Source: Casuarina equisetifolia
Taxonomy: Eukaryota > Streptophyta > Magnoliopsida > Fagales > Casuarinaceae
Length of the DNA: 64,000 nucleotides
Direction of reading: 5' to 3'
Assembly: GCA_028551475.1 (NCBI GenBank)
Contig: CM052357.1
Coordinates: 14,307,931-14,371,930 of the forward strand
The notes below the pieces were generated by a model that saw only the letters and a program-made list of their open reading frames with translations, ran no database searches and was not told where the DNA came from. Shown here in pieces: positions 1 through 12,039 of the stretch. A program made the translations under genes and the position numbers. How positions within the stretch are numbered: the first letter of the stretch is position 1; the number at the start of each line of letters is the position of its first letter.

Positions 1-689
1 AACTTCAAGGGTCGCTTCTTTTTCTCCATGAATCACTTGAATCAATCCAATATGGGTTTTACAGATTAGATTCTTTTGTTCAAAAATTGTCCCGGGTTAT
101 AGCTTGTCTCATCATCATGTTGCTCAGATTTAGCTTAGGAGTGCTTGTCGGGTCCCACATGATTTTGCACAAAATCGAATCACACAAGAGAATCGAGTTC
201 AGAGGATGGGTTGTAGTTTGGTGCTAGGTCGCATGCACATGGTTTCTTAGCTTAAGGGGTTTGGGCATCGTGGGCAGAAACTGGATCATGGTCTACATTT
301 TGAATGGGTCTTTGGTTTGAACACTAAGTAGGCCATTTGTGCTATCCAGATTTAGGCCACTATTTTTGGTCCTCTCAAAGATCATTGTCCTTACAAAATT
401 TTTATATATTGTCTTTTTTATATAAATAATAACAAGAATATTTTCTCACTTATTTTTTTCTTTTTGTAAACAAAGTAAGATAATAAAATATATACATATA
501 TAAAAATCGACTACTTTATAATATCATTAATTAATATTATAATATTTATTTTTTTTACTTCTTATATTTACTTGGCATGCCAAAAACATGAAAAATATTT
601 TTATATAAGCACAAAAAACATTTTGTCATTTCAACCTTTGTTTGAAACAATATTTTATATTATTCAATGACCATTTACTTCTTCAAGGA
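1..689. other. AT-rich non-coding stretch
   Basis: No coding region or RNA gene is recognisable. Bases 400-660 are very rich in A and T with short T runs. The sequence could be degraded transposon or ordinary intergenic DNA; nothing links it to another part of the window. Confidence 0.5.
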
Positions 690-1662
690 TGCTGTCGAAA
701 TTTATTTTTCATCTATAGCTAGAAATAAAATTAAGTCGAGTGAAATCATCCACATTTTGTCATGTTTAGGTATAACAAACCTACTTAGTTCATTAATTTA
801 CTATATCTCTATATGTGAATTGAAACAAATCAAATGCATTAGGATCTATAAACATTCCTAGTTTACATCGAAAGTAACATAAACAATATAATATATGTCT
901 ATCCATATTTAATTTATGGTTACACATTACAAGAAGTAACTGCATATCATCTCATGCTGGTCTCAAACATGCAAATAAGATTATTTAAGTGGTAGCTAAT
1001 CACTTAAAAGTATTAAACACAGTAATATGTAATTTCACATAAACAAGATATCTTACAAAACAAAACAATCATAAAATTCATACCATCATAATTAGGTTAC
1101 ACCGTAATTTTAACAAAAGTAAACAAAAGCATAAATAAAATTGGGAAAGATAATAATAGGAAATAAAGAAGTTATCTTGAATCCAAGAACAAAATATCTG
1201 CCATTCTTTTTGTCTTCTCTCTAAGAAAACCTTGAATTCCTAGCCTCTTTCTTGAGTTATGCTCAATTTCCTCGCTCCTTCTCTTAAATAAAGTTTAGGT
1301 TTAAACCTATTTCCTATCCTAGTAGAAGTGGATTTTGGATATATGAAACAATTAGGTTTTGAACTCCTAATATGATAAGGTTTTCTAATTATTTAAAAAA
1401 CTCAATAACAATAAAGAATCTAATAACAATCATCCAAAACGTAAGCTCATCTTGATTTTCTTAATCTTGATATTTTGACCATATTTTGTCATATAATAAG
1501 CATAAGGTTCTTCATACTTGTTCTTTTTCTCCATCCCTTCTCATTCTATGAAAACAAAACAAATTTAAGTACATAGGGAGGAATTCAAATATTTTCTCAT
1601 AAGCATGTCATTATTTATTACCTAAAAATAGGTAAAATAACTTTATAAAAATAGAGTTATCA
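690..1662 (+). repeat. Family A LTR, 5'-truncated copy
   Basis: From about 765 to 1662 the sequence matches two other places in the window, 51023-52342 (same strand) and 45394-46620 (opposite strand). All three end with the same GAGTTATCA-type terminus. The other copies are complete solo LTRs with 5-bp target duplications, so this is read as the same LTR family with its first part missing or rearranged. The left boundary is uncertain because similarity fades between 690 and 765. The short open frame at 667-861 lies in this repeat and is not a gene. Confidence 0.7.
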
Positions 1663-2273
1663 CTACAATTTTTTTTTGTTTTGAAATGTTTATTGCATAA
1701 AACATAACTTAAAAGAATCCATGTTCAATTAAACTAATCATCACAAGTAATGAATTGTTACATATTTGACATTAGTTTATATCCTCCAATTGTTTTTAAA
1801 TATTAAATGATTTGGTAATGTTTGAAGACCTTAGAGTTTTGTGATAGGAGGAAAAATGAGTACTTGTGGTGTGTCCAAGAGAGGAAACCAAATGTATGTA
1901 TCGGTTGGTATATATTATTGAAGTGGAGAAATGTTTAGTTCAATAATAAACAAGTATTATTTGGAATTTTTTGGTCAAGTATGCGTGAGTGGTGGGCAAG
2001 CAAAAAATAAAAAATGTCTTATCGTTTTTTACCCTAATATGATTTCCAATTGTTTGACGCGGCTGCATGCCTGGTACGTGAGTTTAAAAGATAGAAAAGA
2101 AAAGAAAAGAAAAGGAAAAAAAAAAGAAGTGGTTTCCAATTTTCCACCAAATTCGAGTCCAGTTATGACGGGGAACCGAGGCACCTCTGAAAATGACATT
2201 TTGACCCCGAGACATCCCTGATAGTTGGGGGTGTATTTAGGACATTCGGACTTCAGGCTCCTCATATACCGCA
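1663..2273. other. Upstream region of the RPS28 gene
   Basis: The stretch lies between the family A LTR and the S28 transcription unit. It carries a purine-rich run (about 2085-2130) and no protein I recognise; short open frames on both strands look like chance. It probably contains the S28 promoter, but apart from the telo-box just downstream no element can be assigned. Confidence 0.4.
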
Positions 2274-2287
2274 AACTAGGGTTTTTA
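2274..2287 (+). promoter_or_regulatory. Telo-box-like motif near the RPS28 start site
   Basis: The sequence AAACTAGGGTTTTT contains AGGGTTT, the telo-box core that is typical of plant ribosomal-protein and translation-factor promoters, where it sits close to the transcription start. It lies about 90 bases before the donor site of the 5'UTR intron. Function is inferred from position and motif only. Confidence 0.55.
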
Positions 2288-2373
2288 TAAGCATTCCGTT
2301 AGAACTTGCAAGGCGAGAAGGCGGCTACAAGCCCTACGTCCTCTTTGTTGATCTTTATCGTTGCTCAGTTCAG

Positions 2374-2663
<290 letters not shown>

Positions 2664-4700
2664 TGGGCTTGTTCTTCCAATAATTTCCACCTTCTATCCC
2701 TTCAATTTTGTAGACTTGCTTCTTAATTCTCCTCTGTTCTTGAATTTTGAGGTGGAATTCCTGTTTATGTTTGAAAGACTTTGGACTTTGGTCCTGTTTA
2801 TCGGTTGTTTAACTGGCTACAACTTTTAAGTTCGTTCTCTCTTTCAGTGTACTATTGGTTGCTTAATGGACCTTAATAGAAGGGGCAGGCTAGATTGTGG
2901 TGGGAATATTAAACCAGTTTGTTTATGTCATCACCATGCTCGCCATCGTTAAACCTCTCAGTGGTTTTCCATTGGGTTTGAAGGACTTAGGAGTGATGTT
3001 TTCTGGGGGTTTGATGGGTGAACTTCAAATGCGCGGAATTCACTACGAACACATCTTAATGGATTTATGTATCAATAATGATGGGTTGGTCTCTCTCACA
3101 TTCCTCACCTCAACAAAGCTACTTCAGTTTCTAGAGTAAACTACATATCATTTCAGAGCAATTTTTTTTATTTGTTCATTTTGATCCTTGTCACCATTTT
3201 GTATGAGCAAAGAGTATGGCATGATTCATGAATTGATGATTCTTAATGCTTCTTTCTTCCATTTGCTGTCTTGTTGCCCTAATTAGAAGGAATTATCTCT
3301 AGCACTAGCTTTTTAAAAGTGGATGCTTAAAACGTTTGGATTGGGAAAAGACTTTGAACGCTTTCAAAGGCTGCAACTTCTTAAATGAAATGATTTGCTG
3401 ACTGATTGTATGATTAGATTGATTATGTTTGTTAAGTGACAAGAGGTACTAACATTTCCACCTATGCAATAGCCAAAACGTTTTTGTTTCGTGTCCCAGA
3501 ATATCTGGACAGATCCTCCGCTCTTCTTTCTTCTTGATGTGGAAGGAAGTTGTAACATTTTCTCTCTTCCAAATCTACGTTGTCCTTGATCTAGTACTTC
3601 TAGGCTTGTTGGTTACGATTTATTCGACTCTTTTTATGTGAGAAAAGATCTAGGGTTTATATATGATCAAACACTAAAAAGTCTACGTGGCACTGGCCCT
3701 TGGGAGTTTATTATACGATCAAACCTTAAAAAGTATCCATTGTTTTTCCATGCAAAAAGAGGCGGAATTGAAGTTGCAACACCAAATCGTACGTGTGGAA
3801 AAGGTTTATTAAGAACCTTGTCCATTCTGGGATTATAGAGTCCGCTCTTCACCAGAGCAGAAGAAGCGGAGAGGGTTACCTGTTAAGTATGTTCAAAAAG
3901 CAATTCTACGTATTGTGGTTGTGTCTGGAGATCTTTCAAATCCGATAAGCAATGGCAAGGTGCGGAGTCCCACTTTCATGTGTGAGATAGCGGATTAAGT
4001 CATGCATTGAGCAAGCAACCACTCGAAGTATTACCACATAATTTGCGAGTATGCATTAAATCATCTTCACAAAGGAGTTGGACAATCAAGAGAGAGTAAT
4101 TTGTTCATTTTTCAAGGAGCTAGTATTGGGTTCTACCTATAAATGCTTCTGACCAAAATGCAGCTTTCTTATTTATAGATCATGCATTCATATGCCCATT
4201 CAAATACATTATAGATCCGATGCACAGCCTTCATTTGGAATTACCGTTTAAGGATCTCCATTGTGATCTTTGTGGTAATAGCCATCCATCTCAAGTGTGC
4301 TTTGTGTGGCCTGGTCAGTGTTGAAATGTGTCAACCACATCAGTTCATCGTGATACCCCCTGGGGTGAGTGCCAACAGACTTGTCAAGCACGTGGTCAGC
4401 AAAATAGTGAAATATCCTATCCATACAAGAATTGTCAACTTTGGATTCATTATAATTTTTTTAAGACTTATCCGCAAACCATCAAAACTAAAAATGTAAT
4501 CACTTCTTAACTTATACCATCTCCTGTCATGGCATGTACATGTGTAAACTTTGTAATATTTTGGTAAATAAAAGTCATGTAGCTTACATCTGTAATAGTT
4601 GCGACTACATTGTTCATTTGGTGCGCGAATGTAAGCTTGGACTTAATTGATGTTACTTCATTAGGGGGTGTGAGGAAACAATTGAGCTCTTAGAAAATAA
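2664..4700. other. RPS28 3' flank and unassigned sequence
   Basis: The first 150-200 bases are T-rich and probably hold the S28 3'UTR. Short open frames at 2897-3139 and 3638-3838 match nothing I recognise and have no clear splice context. Around 4200-4330 there are Cys/His clusters that could be a shattered extra DC1 unit preceding the pseudogene at 4705, but this is too weak to call. Confidence 0.4.
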
Positions 4701-4704
4701 AAAA

Positions 4705-5372
4705 TCACTTCAATCATCCCGAGCACGATTTAGTCCTTAGACTAGAACAACTTGAGCATGAGAAATATTGTATGGGGTGTATGGATCTTATAGTCTCACC
4801 TCCATTTTATGGTTGTGTAACATGTTTGTTCTTCCTTCATGTAAGATGTACTAAGTTGCCTATGGAGTTTAAATTATATTTAACCCCACACATGCCCTCA
4901 GCCCTTCCCAAAGGCGTCTTCCATAGGTCAATGTTGTTTTGCTTGTGATCAAGCTTGCACTGGCTTCTTCTATTGCTTTAACAAACTTTTCTATTTGATG
5001 TCGGATGTTTAGTGTAGTTTACTTCAAAGACACCTTAAACACGAAGCTCATCAACACCACCTCTTTTTCTTCTTTCAATTCTCTAAAGAGGGAAATTGCG
5101 ATGCTTGCAACAAGAAAAAGGATAACTACTTTAGATGTGCTTCTTGTGACTTCTATTTATGTTAGAGATGTGTCATTTATTTACTTGCTTCAAATTAGTT
5201 AGAGAAACAATTAACATATTTTGATTCTCACTTACAAGGTTGAAGATGATTTTAGAGAATATTATTGTTTTGTTTGTGAGAAAAAAAAAGATATCCTTCC
5301 ATTGGATTTATAATTGTCAAATATGTGATTTTGCTACATATAGTCCTCATTCAAGTCTTAGTAGTGCTTATT
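4705..5372 (+). pseudogene. DC1-domain (Cys/His-rich C1-like) protein pseudogene
   Basis: Joining frames by eye gives at least three DC1 units. The first runs about 4710-4930 and has HFNHPEHDLVLR, then CMGC, PPFYGCVTC and FFLHVRC. The second, about 4935-5060, begins CFACDQACTGFFYC. The third, about 5060-5330, has HEAHQHHLFFF, CDACNKKKDNYFRC, ASCDFYLC and, after a shift, YYCFVC and NCQICDF. These spaced Cys/His pairs are the zinc-binding ligands of the plant DC1 family, whose members are usually multi-repeat proteins of several hundred residues thought to act in stress or hormone signalling. In-frame stops (for example TAG after DFYLC) and at least three frameshifts rule out a working product. 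There is no poly-A tail or target duplication, so a processed origin is not indicated. The family call is firm; the limits are approximate. Confidence 0.8.
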
Positions 5373-6015
5373 CAAAGACATAAACTAAAATTTAAGAAGT
5401 TTTGTTTAAATTAGTTTTATATTGTAAATATGAAAGAAATGGAAGGAGAACTCTATTGAATCCAATGTATTTTATTTTTAAAAAAATGCAAATTTTATTC
5501 CTTATTAATCAGTATTAGAACTCCTTTCATTAGAGTATTCTAAAATTATGAGTTGGAACTATCCTTATACTTAAGAAAATAATAAATTGTTCTTGCAAAT
5601 CAAATGCAAGTGCAAATCCTATAAAGAATTGATTGGCTATCCATTGATTAATCTTAAAGCCACTGGGGAGCTACAAGCATTAATGTTTTCTCCTTATGGG
5701 GGAAATTGGATGATGTGCGTTGAGAGTTTTTCAAAAAAAATTATAAGGGGATGGTTGAAGTTCACTTACATCATATGGATATGTTGATTACATGAAGCAA
5801 ATGAAAAAAATTCTAAAATTCACCTTATTGTACTTCTTGTTGAATAGGCACACTTGATTAGAGGATGCCTACAATTGTTATTGCTTTGAAAATATTGTTT
5901 GTGGATTTCTTATATATTATGTAGTGTTTTAAAACCAAATAAAGTGCTAACAATTTCTCAAAATGTGAAGTTGATAAATAGAGCTTCTATAAGACCATTT
6001 AAACAAATGACTACT
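5373..6015 (+). pseudogene. Possible downstream remainder of the DC1 pseudogene
   Basis: Short pieces fit DC1 spacing, for example YNCYCFENIVCGF around 5860-5910 and VKLINRASIRPF around 5970-6003, which resemble the Cys pair, aromatic patch and the segment after the last His of a DC1 unit. Between 5400 and 5850 little is recognisable, and the frame at 5587-5787 matches nothing I know. This may be a fourth unit broken by small insertions or chance similarity. Confidence 0.3.
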
Positions 6016-6300
6016 TGTTGGAAATTTATGGTCATTATTCCTTATTACTCTTTACTTGGTTAGATGTGAATCATTGTCATAAGGGGTAGTATTTATATTT
6101 TGGAAAATATATTTGTACAAATACGAATTCTTATTTAGGTATCATTACTTTTCCTTTTAGTGCAAAAATACATGTACTATAAATAGACCTTTGTTCTCTA
6201 GGTCTATATGTAGTAGTGAATATAGAAAACCTTTTTCCATGCTTTCTTTTTCTCTTTACTTCTCACTTTGTGTCATGGCATTAATGTGAGTTGGCTTTTC
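6016..6300 (+). repeat. LTR-like fragment (copia family H)
   Basis: The segment starts TGTTGGAAATTT and contains a TATAAATAG box near 6180. From about 6170 to 6290 it matches 21140-21250, including GAATATAGAAAACC and the CTCTTTACTTCT run. A TATA-plus-leader block shared by two places fits the U3/R part of an LTR. The right end is not defined and no target duplication was found. Confidence 0.45.
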
Positions 6301-6979
6301 TTGGCCTAACTTCCACATCTTTTCAATTTGATTATCCCATTGGTATTTATTTCTTTTTTTTGTTTTTGTTTTATTGTAAGGATCTTTTAAACATACAAAA
6401 CAAGGTTAATTAGAATACTTTGGCATGAAACTTTTTTTTTTCTTTCAACAAATTTATCTCACACTTTACCATTTTCTTACCATTTTCTTTACTAATCACC
6501 TTGCCATATCAACCAATCCAACAATAGCTACTACCTCACACATCAATCCTAACGCACCCATCCCTTGTGTATTTGGGCTTCCTTCAACCTGATCCCCAAA
6601 AGCCTACTCCACCTAGTCAAGATCAACCTTTTTTTAGGCCTCTTGTGTTTGGATCATAGGCCTTTTCTTCTAAAAGCCCGATCCAAAATGAGGTCAATTC
6701 CTTATCCTTTGCAAGACCCTTTCCAAGCTTTTATCTAAGTTAGGTTTACTCAAGATCCAAACCATCCTCTAGTTTTGCCTCTTAATTAGGTTTTGTAGGT
6801 TTGGTTCCTTACTTAAATAGAAACCCTTTTGGGTTTGGCTATCTTAGCATGCCTAGTAGCCACCTAAAGTCGGGTGACCCATTATATATCTTTACTTCTG
6901 ATAGCCTTAAGTTATAGCTCCTTTCTTAGCCACTTTCTAGCTAGGTGGATTATTTGTTATGAGTGCAAGATTTCTAGCA
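6301..6979. other. Unassigned sequence between LTR-like and gag-like debris
   Basis: Position and a weak Thr/Asn-rich translation near 6490-6560 suggest the start of a copia gag that follows the LTR-like fragment, but no clear motif survives. Confidence 0.3.
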
Positions 6980-7300
6980 ATTCTTTATCACTAAGGACAA
7001 GGAGTCTTTCCTTGATAGGCCATTCTCATCCTTGACGGATGAGTATCTTACTCATCATTGGTGACGTTGCAACCAACTAGTTTGCAATTGGATTAGAAAT
7101 TGCTTAACAAAAGAAATTTTATTGGCCTTCCAAACATCGACAATGCCAAACAAATATAGGATAACATTGCTAAGATGTATGGAGCATTTTTCCCTCATTC
7201 AAGCTAAAAGTGTGATAAAACAAGGTGAATTGTTGATCAATGTTTGCTTTAATAAACTTTAATAAGTTATTGGTGCCTTAGAGTGAGCTCAATGCTACTA
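6980..7300 (+). pseudogene. Copia-type gag fragment
   Basis: Around 7058-7200 the plus-strand translation reads W-stop-RCNQLVCNWIRNCLTKEI. This matches the W-x-RC-N-x-L-V-x-x-W-I-x-N-x-x-x-K-E-I pattern of plant Ty1/copia gag (UBN2-type capsid). A TMPN segment and an alpha-helical stretch follow, as in that family. Stops interrupt it and neither end is present. With the LTR-like piece at 6016 it may be one old copia element. Confidence 0.45.
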
Positions 7301-9556
7301 AGGAATCACTTGAAGAGCACAAATCAATGCTAAAATAGTATTGTAAAATCAAATAAAGTGTACAAATTAGTCATTTCTCCTTATTTAAAATGATTTCTAC
7401 TAACCTTTGTATTCATAGATTCTTGCCATGCTTAAGCCATTGCTTTGTTGGAATTTTTTTTTTTGGGTTGTCCAAGAGGAGAACAAAGGCTCACCATATC
7501 ATAGTACATATAGGTTGGCAATTTTGTGGTATTGGATTCTCACATAACTCTCACATAATGCCACATCATGATAGCAAAGTTGCATGGTGGCAGTTTCCCT
7601 TTCACTCTAGGGTTTTCTAGCCTTGATGATAAAAGGGCCTTTTATTTATGGATCCAACGACTAACTTATTTACCCTAGATTAGATGGCCTTTATAGCTTT
7701 ATGCCTATCCTCGCCTTTGATGTCTCTCCTATGACCAACTATTTTTGAATCTTTGAATGGCAAGCCAGGTGCCATGTCAATTACTTGATCGATTGGTTCC
7801 AATTCACCTTGAGTAAACTATAAAGGCAAATATTGTGAGGATTGCAAGCATAAATGCTTGAATGGAAGCTACATGATGAAATAGTAGATAAGGAGATAAC
7901 ATACAAAAATGCTTCCATCAATCAAGTTCACATATGGGTTGTGGACAGTCTTCGCCAACCCCTCTGGGATGCTCAGCTTTGGAAGATCATGTTTGCTCTA
8001 AGTCAACTTGGGGTTACAAATAAATCCTCTAGCTTTGTAAATACTTCCTTTTGCTTTATGAATGTTCTTTTGACTAATAGTTTGATAGTTGATTTAGAGG
8101 CTAAGATCACATTGTTTGACAAATAATTTTTCACTTCATTCATAAGTCACCTTATCCTTCTATATCTATTCCAATGGGAATGTCACTCTTATCATCAAAA
8201 TTGGAATAGTCACTCTTAGCCTTTCCATCACTCTTTCAAATGTCCTTTTTGTCCGTATTTTCGAGTTTAACCTTATTTTGGTCCCTAAAGCTTGTGATCA
8301 CAATGATTGTTGTGTTCTTGGATTTTGATATTTGTCTTTTTTCAAACTCGTTTGACTAGCAAACTTATAGGCTTGAGTAGCATTCATCAAGGGCTTTATT
8401 TTGAGACTTCTCCTTCCAAGTGTTTTAATTTAAATTTGTGGACTCCTTTCAATAAGTAGACTTTTTGTAATGCCAATTCCAATAATAATATTTTTATTTT
8501 TAGTAATGCTTAGGTCATAATGCTTCTTTTCCACATATAAAATGTCTTATTTGCCTTGTAGTGAAACAATCACTTGAACCATTTCCATATAGTTAATCCC
8601 ATGCCATAAACCCTTTCTCTCTCTTACATCTCAATGTGTGGGACCCTATCACACACCTTATTGTGATGGTTCTTGATTCTTCCTTATCATGGTTAATGAT
8701 TTCTTCCATGGCATTTGGGTCTTCCTTATGCAATCTAAAACTTAGATTTTATCCATTCTCACTCAATTCATGGTGAGTATGTAGTTTTGCACTACTATTT
8801 AGTGTATTTAGATGGAGAATGTTCATGATTTCTTTAATTGTGATTGTTCATTCTTATTTTCCTTTCATGACATCCTTCATGAGAGCTCCTCCATTTACAC
8901 CCTTTAAAAAAATAGGGTAGTTGAGCATAAGTATCATCATTTGTTAGAGGTTTCCTATGCCCTTAAATAATACTAGGCATCCATTCATGAATGCTTCTGA
9001 GTGATTGTGTGGTCACTACTACCTACCTAATCAATTATGTACAATTTGATGATAGTAGGGCATGTTCATGATGTTTCTGAAATGACTACCAAAACGGTCA
9101 CCTTACCCATTATAGGGAACCTTAGATAGTTAGGGAAAATGATGGATAGGCTAATTGGGTCATTGTGACCCCAGAAGCTCTGAAAAGTAACTTCTTCCAT
9201 CATAAATCACATTGCTCATCACTTGATTGAATGGTGTCATTCATCAAAATTAAACAACTATCATATATTCCAATGGTGGAGATGATTAGGTATGATCTAG
9301 CAAAGATCAATGGCATCCCTAACATGATCTTCACTGACGGGGTGTAGTGACAATCTACCACTCTATGCTTGTAGCAAAATTTTGCAAGAAGTGACCAAGG
9401 GTGGATGTCTTTGATTGATTTGTCAATATAAAGTGGGGTTTGTGCTTGTTGGTGATTATGGGGTTTTGATTTACTCACAAATTATGATACATCTACAATT
9501 AAAAGAGATTTCATGATGGTGTGGTTATGAAAAGGTCACATTTTCAAACATTCATT
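7301..9556. other. Non-coding stretch, probably old transposon debris
   Basis: No protein could be recognised on either strand. The longest frames (7854-8126 plus and 9200-9478 minus) have no motif I can name. The base composition resembles the degraded elements around it, but no repeat copy elsewhere in the window matches it clearly. Confidence 0.4.
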
Positions 9557-11120
9557 TGATGCGGATTGTGATGGGCAATGGAGTGAGCTAATGAATTATA
9601 GAGAGATTGGAATTGAATAATAATAGAAAAATTTAGAAATATAAAGGGTTGGAAAGGTAAAGACTGAAAAATAAAGTACTGAAATGTAAAGATAGTAATT
9701 TAAGTGCAAGAATTAAAATAATTGGAATGTAAAAGTCTAGAAAGTAAGAGTATGAAATTTAAAAAGGCAAAGCTTAAAAAAAAACATGAAATTCAATGAC
9801 TTCTCTAAAGTTTCTCTCCAAAGTTCTACTTACAACTAAAATAACAATGTCTTTAAATAAACAACTAAACCTAATGCTAGAAAAATTAGGAATACTTAAA
9901 ACCTAAGTCTGGTTGGATCTAGTGATGCGGATGCACTTAAGGCCCAATATTACGAGTTCCAATATCAAAGAATTAAGAGTTCACAACATAATCCAATGGG
10001 TCCAAAAAGGCCAAGGTTGAAGAAGCAGCCCAAGAATATTCCATATCATCTCTGCAGGCTTTAATATGGGGGGTTTCAAAAATAATTGTTGAGTCCTTAA
10101 TTTCTTAGGTTTAATTTATTGTTTGAGAATATTTCCTTTTGTTTGGTTTTCCATAATTGTCTAGGTTCCTGATTTATCTAGGTTTTCATACTTGTCAGAT
10201 TTTTGATTTGTTTAGGATTCCTTATTTGTCAGAATCCAGATTTGTTAAAACTTCCTTAATTATAAGGATTCTTGATTTATCAGGATCCTTCTAGAATTAG
10301 GTTTTAAGGATTCCTGATTTACCAGGATCCTTCTAGAATTAGGTTTAGCTGCCTATTTAAAGGGAGCATTGTTTCAATTGTAAGCAGAGTTGTTTTCAAG
10401 AGAATAGAAACCCCAAAGTTGTGTGATCAACTTTTGCATCCTTTATCCAATTCTTGCCAGGGATTGGTGGTGGAGCACCTCCTTGACTGGTGGCGTTGCC
10501 TTTACGTCTTGGAGCTTGTTGGCATCTATCCTTTTATTTTGATTATTCCTATTTTCGTTTTTTCTCCCTTCCTCCCTACCAAACACTCACTTTTCCCACA
10601 AAAAAACCCAAAACACCAAAAAAACGATTTTTACATATTTTCTAAACCCGAGCTCGCTCAAGCCCACCATAACATTCGCATCATCCAGGATCCCTAAAAT
10701 TAAGGAAAATAAAAACTAACCACATTAAGATCCTAAACAAATTAGGCATAGGATCCCAACAAATTAGAAACCTTAAAATAGTAGAAATCCTAATAAGGAT
10801 GGAAACTCCAGATAGTAGGAATCGTGACAAGTATGAAAACTCCAAATAGTAAGAATCTTGACATGTATGGAAACTCCAAATAGTAAGAATCTTATCAGGT
10901 ATAGAAACTCTAGATAGTAAGAATTTTGACAATTTAAAAACCTTGAAACAACAGTTAAGGAGTCTTAGATATATCAAAATTCCTAGAGAATCTCTGGGAT
11001 ACCCTTAAAGTTTGGCTTCTTGGACCCATTGGATCACATTATAGCCCAAACATGTAATTGCTAAGACATTTAACATATGGGTTAGGTCGTTAGTGGGCTG
11101 GCATAGTTGCTCCCACATCA
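9557..11120 (-). repeat. Family B LTR, minus orientation, split by a C solo LTR
   Basis: Read on the minus strand it starts TGATGTGGGAGCAACT (right end, 11120) and ends ...CCGCATCA (left end, 9557). It matches 11295-12039 and 39270-39969 over their full length. Removing the 761-bp C solo LTR plus its duplicated 5 bases leaves about 798 bp, close to the 745 and 700 bp of the other copies. The flanking 5-mers (TCATT left, GAGGG right) do not match, so it may be one end of a rearranged element rather than a simple solo LTR. Confidence 0.75.
9923..10683 (+). repeat. Family C solo LTR inserted in a B LTR
   Basis: The 761-bp unit begins TGATGCGGATGCACTT and ends AACATTCGCATCA, so it has the TG...CA ends of an LTR. 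It is flanked by TCTAG (9918-9922) and TCCAG (10684-10688), a 5-bp target duplication with one change. Full-length relatives lie at 55712-56478 and 41120-41825. A TATTTAAA box at 10354-10361 may be its promoter. The frame at 10419-10697, repeated at 56210-56440, lies inside the LTR and is not a gene. The family is probably Ty3/gypsy but no coding part of it was seen. Confidence 0.88.
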
Positions 11121-11294
11121 GAGGGCAACCTAGGTGGTGGCAATGTGGGTCCACTTACTAAGAGGCTATCATTCATGATTATTAAGGAAGATTTGCAACC
11201 ATATCAAAATACTTTTGAATTTAGATCTATGCATTCAAAAATACAATCATTCGGCGTACACTCATGTTTACGTGGACTTAGATTTGGGGAAATC

Positions 11295-12039
11295 TAATGC
11301 AAGAGCAATTATGCCAACCCACATTAATGGCTCAACCTATATGTTGAATGTTTTAGCAATTACATGTTTGGGCTATAACGTGATCCAATGGGTCTAAGAA
11401 GCCAAACTTGAATGGCATCCCAGAGATTCTCTAGGAATTTTGATATATTTAAGGCTCCTTAATTGTTGTTTTGGGTTTTTTAAATTTTCAAGATTCTTAT
11501 TATTTGGAGTTTTCATACCTGTTAAGATTCTTATTATTTGGAGTTTCCATACATGTCAAGATTCCAACTTTCTGGAGTTTCCATTCTCTAGGAATTTGTT
11601 GGAATCCTATCCCAAATTTGTTTAGGATCTTAGTTTGGTTTGTTTTTATTTTCCTTGATTTTAGAGATCCTGGATCTTACTAGACTTAGGTTTTAAGTAT
11701 TCTAGATCCTTATAACATTAAGTTTAGTTGTCTATTTAAAGACATTGCTATTTCAGTTGTAAGTAGAATCTTGTGAGAACTTTGGAGAAAACTTTTGGAG
11801 AAGTCATTGAATTTCATTTTTTTAAGCTTTGCCTTTTTAAATTTCCTACTCTTACTTTCTATCCATTTACATTTCAATTATTTTAATTCATGCAATTAAA
11901 TTACTGTCTTTACATTTCAGTACTTTATTTTTCAATATTTACCTTTCCAACCTTTATATTTTCAAATTTCTTGTTATTATTCCATTCCAATCTCTCTATA
12001 ATCCAAAGCTCAGTTCGTTGCCCATCATGAACCACATCA
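11295..12039 (+). repeat. Family B LTR, 5' LTR of a gypsy fragment
   Basis: This is a plus-strand copy of the family B LTR (745 bp), starting at TAATGCAAGAGCAA and ending ACCACATCA. The next bases, AATTAGAGCCAAGG, look like a decayed initiator-Met tRNA primer-binding site (the plant form is TGGTATCAGAGCC), and a gypsy-type gag follows. It is therefore the 5' LTR of a truncated element. Its start faces the start of the minus-strand B LTR across a 174-bp spacer. Confidence 0.75.

Noticed and set aside
667..861. Small protein frame resembling a minus-strand frame at 46143-46364
   Set aside because: Both lie in family A LTRs and on opposite relative frames; the shared peptide is explained by DNA repeat homology.
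2897..3139. 80-codon frame downstream of RPS28 as a possible gene
   Set aside because: No recognisable domain, no conserved start context, and the sequence has normal intergenic composition.
7854..8126. 90-codon frame ending LSQLGVTN, possible copia RNase H tail
   Set aside because: Only a few residues fit the family pattern and none of the preceding RNase H motifs is present.
9200..9478. Minus-strand 92-codon frame as a possible gene
   Set aside because: No family resemblance and no neighbouring exon-like sequence; it lies in unassigned AT-rich DNA.
10419..10697. 92-codon frame repeated nearly unchanged at 56210-56440, possible small conserved protein
   Set aside because: Both copies lie wholly inside family C solo LTRs with target duplications, so the similarity comes from the repeat and not from protein selection.
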